DNA from: Spirochaetales bacterium
Lineage (GTDB): Bacteria > Spirochaetota > Spirochaetia > DSM-27196 > SKKC01
Assembly (NCBI GenBank): GCA_007126865.1
Contig: SLAN01000229.1
Coordinates: 1 to 10,259 of the forward strand
DNA length: 10,259 nt
Reading direction: 5' to 3'
Shown: positions 6,325-10,259 of the stretch, in pieces
Layout of the letters: each line of letters opens with the position of its first letter
How positions within the stretch are numbered: the first letter of the stretch is position 1
Position numbers and translations under genes: made by a program
Notes under the pieces: model-generated
The model's database searches: none
What the model was told of the DNA's origin: nothing
Seen by the model: the letters and a program-made list of their open reading frames with translations, nothing else

Positions 6325-7449
6325 TCACTCACCACCTTCGGCCGGATACTCGTATTCGAGTGAGTCAAGTCGCGCCTTCTGTTCGATCGCAAAATCGATC
6401 ACTGCTTCGATGAGCTCAGGATAGCTCAGGCCGTGTTCACGGCATAGTACGGGAAACATGCTGATTCGCGTGAACCCCGGGATCGTGTTTATCTCGTTAA
6501 GCAGGATTTCGCCGGTCGTGTCATCGACGAAAAAATCGACACGAGCGAGACCGTGGCAGTCGATGGCGCGATACGCGCGAACGGCGGTATCGCGTATCCT
6601 CGCGTTCACATTCTCATCGACCTCCGCCGGAACGATCAGGGCGGCACCGTCTTCATCGAGGTATTTCGCACGATAGTCGTAGAAACCGTCTCGGGGGACG
6701 ATCTCTCCGATAGCCCATGCACGCGGCGAGCTATTTCCGGTGACCGAGCATTCGACTTCTCGCGCTGTTATTTCCGGTTCGATCACGAGCTTGTAATCAA
6801 AACGGGCCGCATGTCGTATGGCATCGGCGAGCTCGCCACTCGATTCTGCACGCGCAACTCCGACGCTGCTGCCGCCGCGAGCCGGCTTCACGAACACCGC
6901 ACGCCGGCCGAACTCGTCACGCGTTCGCTGCTCGATCTCGCAGCGAACGGCGTCGTCGAGGCCGGTGTGTGGAAGTTCGACCGAAACGAACGGGACGCAC
7001 TCAAGTCCCGCCTGCATCCAGAGTGCCTTGGATAACGCCTTGTCGAACCCGATCGAGCTACCGGCGACTCCCGCGCCGACATAGGCGAGTCCACCGCATT
7101 CGAGATAACCCTGCACCGTCCCGTCCTCACCGAACGTTCCATGGAGAACCGGAAAGACGGCATCGACCGGAATATGCGTACCGTCGTCCACGTGCAGTCC
7201 CGCGGAAGGGATCGCGTAGATGCGCGGTCGATCGGAATCTACCTCGATAGTAGCGTTCGAAGTGCGTATACGCTCAATCCAGGTCTCGGATTGCAGCCGC
7301 CATATGCCGGATTTCTCGATTCCGATGAGAATCACGCTGTTTCGCTCGAGATCGATATTGCGGAGAATGCTCGTCGCCGATTGGAGAGAAACCTCATGTT
7401 CACCGCTTCGCCCACCGTACAGTAAGGCGATACGTCTTCTTTCACCCAT
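6325..7449 (-). CDS. ddl: D-alanine--D-alanine ligase
   Basis: This 374-residue ATP-grasp enzyme joins two D-alanines for the peptidoglycan stem terminus. GGRSGEHEVSLQSA (12-25) is the N-terminal signature with Glu17. FPVLHGTFGEDGTVQG (99-114) is typical. VFVKPARGGSSVGV (185-198) is the ATP-grasp loop with the Ser of the Glu-Ser-Tyr triad. FYDYRAKY (256-263) supplies the omega-loop Tyr263. RVDFFVD (303-309) and ILLNEINTIPGFT (315-327) carry the metal ligands Asp305, Glu319 and Asn321. The Tyr in AKY rather than Phe suggests D-Ala-D-Ala rather than D-Ala-D-lactate production. The ATG lies inside the end of murE (ATGGGTGA overlap), with GGGG about seven bases upstream, so translation is likely coupled to murE. 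The stop is four bases from the nitroreductase stop, with no terminator between. ddl beside murE, away from a full division/cell-wall cluster, is a somewhat unusual arrangement. Confidence 0.96.
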   Translation of the reverse strand: MGERRRIALLYGGRSGEHEVSLQSATSILRNIDLERNSVILIGIEKSGIWRLQSETWIERIRTSNATIEVDSDRPRIYAIPSAGLHVDDGTHIPVDAVFPVLHGTFGEDGTVQGYLECGGLAYVGAGVAGSSIGFDKALSKALWMQAGLECVPFVSVELPHTGLDDAVRCEIEQRTRDEFGRRAVFVKPARGGSSVGVARAESSGELADAIRHAARFDYKLVIEPEITAREVECSVTGNSSPRAWAIGEIVPRDGFYDYRAKYLDEDGAALIVPAEVDENVNARIRDTAVRAYRAIDCHGLARVDFFVDDTTGEILLNEINTIPGFTRISMFPVLCREHGLSYPELIEAVIDFAIEQKARLDSLEYEYPAEGGE

Positions 7450-8971
7450 TTCGATACCCCATATCGTTCAGGAGCTCCCGGGCGACCGTGAGCTCGTCCC
7501 AATCAACGGCGCCATCCTCGTAGATGATGCTCGACTCGTGTCCCTTCCCGAGGAGCAATACCGTATCGCCTACCGTGGCGAGTCGCAACGCCCGGCGAAT
7601 AGCTTCGCGGCGTTCCGGAACGAGAAACAAGTCGTGCTCACGACGATGCCGCCGACATCCGGCCGCAATCTCCTCGAGGATCCGCTGCGGTTTCTCTCCT
7701 CGAGGATCCTCGTCCGCGAGTATGATCACATCCGCGTAACGGTCGGCGACCCGGCCCTGCAGTTTTCGTTTCTGCCGGTCACGCTCACCCGCCGATCCGA
7801 ACACGACAATCAAACGTCCGGAGGTAAGGTTGCGTACCTGTGGCAGCACTTGCTCGAAACTACCCGGTGTGTGTGCGAAGTCGACGACAACGGAAAAGCC
7901 TTGCCCTTCGTCCACCCGCTCCATGCGTCCTTTCAGCGGTCGCAATATCGGAAGCTTCTCGATGACCGTGGCCCACCCGCTGCGCGTAGCGGCCTTCGCT
8001 CCGATGAGCGCTGCGAGCGCATTGTCCACATTGAATCCGCCGGGCAGATTAAGCTGTGCGTCGTATCGACTCCCTTCCACCTCGACTCGGAATCGGGTCG
8101 AATCGGCGGCGACGTCGACATCTACCGCTCGAACATCCGCGGGTCGACCTGAAGCGCTGTAGGTATAGAGCCGGCGGTTCGTTGCATCACGGAATACGCC
8201 GGCGTTCGGATCGTCGGAGTTGATTACCGCGAACTCGCCGAACGGCGTGCCGGTCAACTCGCGGTCGAGGCCGGAGAAAAGGCGTGCCTTGTCGCTGCGG
8301 TACCGTTCGAATGATCCGTGAAACTCGAGATGCTCGTGACTGATATTCGTCATAATCGCGCCGCGCCACCAGACGTCGGCGAGGCGTTCGGTCTTCCCGG
8401 ATAATCCGTGCGACGTCGCCTCGACCACGGCATGGGTCATTCCGCCGCTCCTCATCTCGGCAAGCAAGTGATGCACCTCCGGTGCTTCCGGTGTGGACTG
8501 ACGAAACGGATTGGCCCGGATGCCGGTCCCGGTGTCGACGAGCACAGTGCTCAGCAGTCCGGCCTGTACGCCGAGACCGTTAAGGAGCTGATAAAGCAGG
8601 TATGCAGTCGTGCTCTTCCCGTCGGTGCCGGTAATTCCGATACAGAATAGGTCTCGCGATGGATGGTCGTAGAAGGAGGCCGCGGCGTGACTCAGAGCGC
8701 GGCGGATCGATGGAGTCTGCACGAATACGGCGGCCGAGCTTCTCGATTCGGCAACGCGGCGCTGATGCACGATGGCGGATGCACCGGCGTCGAGCGCTTG
8801 CGCTATGTAACGGTGTCCGTCGGTGTGTTCTCCGGGGATTGCGAAGAAAACATCACCTTCACGCACTCGTCGTGAGTCGTAGCGTACACCGTTAATCCGG
8901 GTATCCATATCACCGTGTACCTTGAGTTGTTTCAATCCATCGAGCAGGGAGGATAGCGTATGGCCGGCCAT
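7442..8971 (-). CDS. murE: UDP-MurNAc-L-Ala-D-Glu ligase adding the third, diamino-acid residue
   Basis: The 509-residue product is a Mur ligase that attaches the third stem residue (DAP, Lys or Orn) to UDP-MurNAc-L-Ala-D-Glu in the cytoplasm. The N-terminal domain has YDSRRVREGDVFFAIPG (31-47). The P-loop is GITGTDGKSTT (112-122). STPEAPEVHHLL (159-170), VVEATSHGL (182-190) and MTNISHEHLEFHGS (207-220) follow. Lys228 in SDKARLF is the position usually carbamylated. PLKGRMERVD, DFAHTPGSFEQVL (364-376), VVFGSAGERD and LLLGKGHES (472-480) define the C-terminal domain. The specificity motif is DEDPRGE (420-426), so DNPR of DAP-adding enzymes reads EDPR. The start is the ATG at 8969-8971, with AGGA eight bases upstream; the frame is open further to a TTG at 9013 that has no ribosome-binding site. 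It overlaps ddl by 8 bp and the methyltransferase start by 12 bp. Confidence 0.95.
   Translation of the reverse strand: MAGHTLSSLLDGLKQLKVHGDMDTRINGVRYDSRRVREGDVFFAIPGEHTDGHRYIAQALDAGASAIVHQRRVAESRSSAAVFVQTPSIRRALSHAAASFYDHPSRDLFCIGITGTDGKSTTAYLLYQLLNGLGVQAGLLSTVLVDTGTGIRANPFRQSTPEAPEVHHLLAEMRSGGMTHAVVEATSHGLSGKTERLADVWWRGAIMTNISHEHLEFHGSFERYRSDKARLFSGLDRELTGTPFGEFAVINSDDPNAGVFRDATNRRLYTYSASGRPADVRAVDVDVAADSTRFRVEVEGSRYDAQLNLPGGFNVDNALAALIGAKAATRSGWATVIEKLPILRPLKGRMERVDEGQGFSVVVDFAHTPGSFEQVLPQVRNLTSGRLIVVFGSAGERDRQKRKLQGRVADRYADVIILADEDPRGEKPQRILEEIAAGCRRHRREHDLFLVPERREAIRRALRLATVGDTVLLLGKGHESSIIYEDGAVDWDELTVARELLNDMGYRNG
7669..7709. repeat. 15-bp exact direct repeat inside murE at the specificity motif
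   Basis: TCTCCTCGAGGATCC is present at 7669-7683 and again at 7695-7709, a 26-bp period. Each copy contains the 10-bp palindrome TCCTCGAGGA. Because 26 is not a multiple of three, the copies are read in different frames: the downstream-coding copy gives the ILEE part of RILEEI and the other gives EDPRGE, the substrate-selecting motif of MurE. The copies could also pair with each other as an inverted structure through the palindromic core. Confidence 0.8.
8946..8953 (+). promoter_or_regulatory. Strong ribosome-binding site for the methyltransferase
   Basis: AGGGAGGA sits with its GGAGG core seven bases before the ATG at 8960. The alternative ATG at 8996 has no comparable site, so this decides the start. 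The site lies within codons of murE on the other strand (murE codons 7-9 encode Ser-Ser-Leu here), so the two genes constrain each other. Confidence 0.65.
8960..8971. other. 12-bp palindrome shared by the start codons of murE and the methyltransferase
   Basis: ATGGCCGGCCAT equals its own reverse complement. Its left ATG is the preferred start of the rightward methyltransferase and its right CAT is the complement of the murE ATG. Both proteins therefore begin Met-Ala-Gly-His. The palindrome contains GGCCGGCC. Confidence 0.8.
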
Positions 8972-10259
8972 GCCGGGTATCCTACCAACCGGATCATGGT
9001 AGAGCAAGAACAACTCGATTCGCCGTACCTGACGCGACAGCTGATCGCATACATCGGCAACAAGCGCCGATTACTCGGTTTTTTGCGTGAGCTATTCTCG
9101 GAGCACGAGCGCGACCGCGGCGTTACTACCTTCGTCGACCCGTTCGCCGGAAGCGGCGCTGTGGCGCGACTGGCCCGCCTGCGAGGATACAGAGTTGCGG
9201 CCGCCGATATCGAGCGCTACGCAGCCGTGCTCAACCGTGCAGCGCTCTGTGCCGATCGTGCCGATGCCGATCGTCTGCTGCACGACCACGGCGGGCTGGA
9301 TGGGGCGATCCGCGAGCTGAACCGCGTCGGAGAGGACGCGGCCGAGGCTGTCGCCGCTGGAGACCGGACCGTGGCGGGGCGAGGATACGTCGCCGGGCAT
9401 TACGCTCCGCAGGCTACGGCGTCGGCCGACTTCCGCACTGAGCGTCTCTTCTACACGGCCGAGAACGCTGCGTTCATCGACGCGGTGCGCGATACCATTG
9501 AGGAATGGTTTCATTGCGATACCGAGGATGAGCGGTGTTCCGACGCCGTGGCGAAGTCGTTACTGCTCGCACCGTTGCTCTATGAGGCGTCGGTGCACGC
9601 AAACACTTCCGGGGTGTTCAAGGCATACCACAAGGGGTTCGGCGGGCACGGAGGAGATGCACTGGGGCGTATCCTCGCTCGTGCCGAGTTGGAGATTCCA
9701 TCGCTTGTCGAGGGGCCGGACGCCGAGGTTATCCGGGGCGACGCGGCGGCGTTTTGCAGAGAGCATTCGGCTGACATCGTCTATCTCGACCCGCCGTACA
9801 ATCAGCATCAGTACGGCAGCAACTACTTCATGCTGAATACGATCGCACGCTGGGACAAGCCGGAGGTCGATCGAGCGCGCCGGGAGGATGGCTCGTTGGC
9901 CCGGAAGGCGGGGATTCGAAGCGACTGGGTGGAGACTCGAAGTTCGTTCTGTTACCGGGCGAGCGCCGCAGGAGCCTTCGAGGAGCTGCTCGAATCGATC
10001 GATGCCCGGGTCATCGTGCTCAGCTATAACACCGAGGGGATCGTGCCGTTCGAGGAGCTGTATGAGTTACTCGCTCGCCGAGGGGATGTACACGTCCGCA
10101 GCCGCGATTATGTGCAGTTTCGAGGTGGAAGGCAGAGCAACAGTCGCAGGGTCCATACTTCGGAAATCGCGTTTATCATCCGGTCGCGAACCGGCATCAA
10201 CACTCTGTCGAATCGGGACTCGGGGGAGGGCGGACACGCCGAGTGTGGCTCCGACGCCG
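8960..10259 (+). CDS. D12-class DNA N6-adenine methyltransferase (3' end beyond the window)
   Basis: The frame is open from 8960 to the last base, giving at least 433 residues. Motif X is LIAYIGNKRRLLGFL (28-42). Motif I, binding S-adenosylmethionine, is FVDPFAGSGAVARLA (58-72). HANTSGVFKAYHKGFGG (213-229) is typical of this family. The catalytic motif IV is DIVYLDPPYNQHQYGSNYF (272-290). VIVLSYNTEG (351-360) follows. The order X, I, target-recognition region, IV defines the alpha group, which methylates the N6 of adenine. The target site cannot be read from sequence. The preferred start has AGGGAGGA seven bases upstream; the next in-frame ATG (8996) would shorten the product by 12 residues without losing a motif. 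About 25 residues beyond the core (from 408) look unstructured, so the true end is probably close to the window edge. No restriction endonuclease is visible in the window, and one could lie to the right. Confidence 0.93.
   Translation, partial: MAGHAGYPTNRIMVEQEQLDSPYLTRQLIAYIGNKRRLLGFLRELFSEHERDRGVTTFVDPFAGSGAVARLARLRGYRVAAADIERYAAVLNRAALCADRADADRLLHDHGGLDGAIRELNRVGEDAAEAVAAGDRTVAGRGYVAGHYAPQATASADFRTERLFYTAENAAFIDAVRDTIEEWFHCDTEDERCSDAVAKSLLLAPLLYEASVHANTSGVFKAYHKGFGGHGGDALGRILARAELEIPSLVEGPDAEVIRGDAAAFCREHSADIVYLDPPYNQHQYGSNYFMLNTIARWDKPEVDRARREDGSLARKAGIRSDWVETRSSFCYRASAAGAFEELLESIDARVIVLSYNTEGIVPFEELYELLARRGDVHVRSRDYVQFRGGRQSNSRRVHTSEIAFIIRSRTGINTLSNRDSGEGGHAECGSDA
8980..8983 (-). promoter_or_regulatory. 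Ribosome-binding site for murE
   Basis: On the minus strand AGGA (within GTAGGATA) lies eight bases before the murE ATG at 8969-8971. On the plus strand the same bases are codons 7-8 of the methyltransferase (Tyr-Pro). This supports 8971 over the TTG at 9013. Confidence 0.6.

Noticed and set aside
7220..8152. A 310-codon plus-strand open frame running antisense across both ddl and murE
   Set aside because: It lies entirely opposite two genes with full family motifs. Its translation is Ser/Arg-rich with no recognisable domain, as expected of a shadow frame in GC-rich DNA.

Overview
The window reads as ordinary chromosomal DNA from a GC-rich bacterium, densely packed with housekeeping and repair genes. 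My best guess is a free-living spirochaete (Spirochaetota). The reasons are a plant/Chlamydia/spirochaete-type LL-diaminopimelate aminotransferase, a MurE with a GTDGKST P-loop and an EDPR in place of the DNPR specificity motif, and a Gram-negative-style exported membrane protein. This placement is inference from gene content, not a database match. I see no tRNA, rRNA, CRISPR array, insertion sequence or prophage gene.

Layout, left to right. The 3' end of a Crp/Fnr-type regulator (1-180, +) enters from the left edge. dapL (307-1521, -) is divergent from a small GAF-domain protein related to free-methionine-R-sulfoxide reductase (1564-2073, +). A 134-bp gap with short direct and tandem repeats separates the GAF gene from the convergent dinB (2208-3404, -). 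dinB directly abuts a large membrane protein gene (3405-5708, -), so the two probably form one operon transcribed from the 5709-5750 region. A small nitroreductase (5811-6320, +) is divergent from that operon and ends 4 bp from the convergent ddl. murE (7442-8971, -) and ddl (6325-7449, -) overlap by 8 bp. A D12-class (alpha-group) DNA adenine methyltransferase (8960 to beyond 10259, +) starts head-to-head with murE.

How the genes fit together. murE and ddl form a compact peptidoglycan-precursor operon: MurE adds the third residue of the stem peptide and Ddl makes the D-Ala-D-Ala that MurF attaches. DapL makes meso-diaminopimelate precursors for lysine and possibly for the wall, although the MurE motif argues against a plain DAP-adding enzyme. 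DinB is the error-prone translesion polymerase. The protein encoded upstream of it has a signal peptide, a metallopeptidase-like fold with nearly all metal ligands lost, eight membrane segments and an extracytoplasmic tail. It is the least explained gene here.

The most unusual features are: (i) murE and the methyltransferase start within the same 12-bp perfect palindrome, so both proteins begin M-A-G-H and each gene's ribosome-binding site lies in the other's coding sequence; (ii) the apparent M28-type pseudopeptidase/8-TM protein coupled to dinB; (iii) the altered MurE specificity motif, which lies within a 15-bp exact direct repeat; and (iv) two GTG-started genes with no Shine-Dalgarno and a -10-like box 8-9 nt upstream, suggesting leaderless transcripts.
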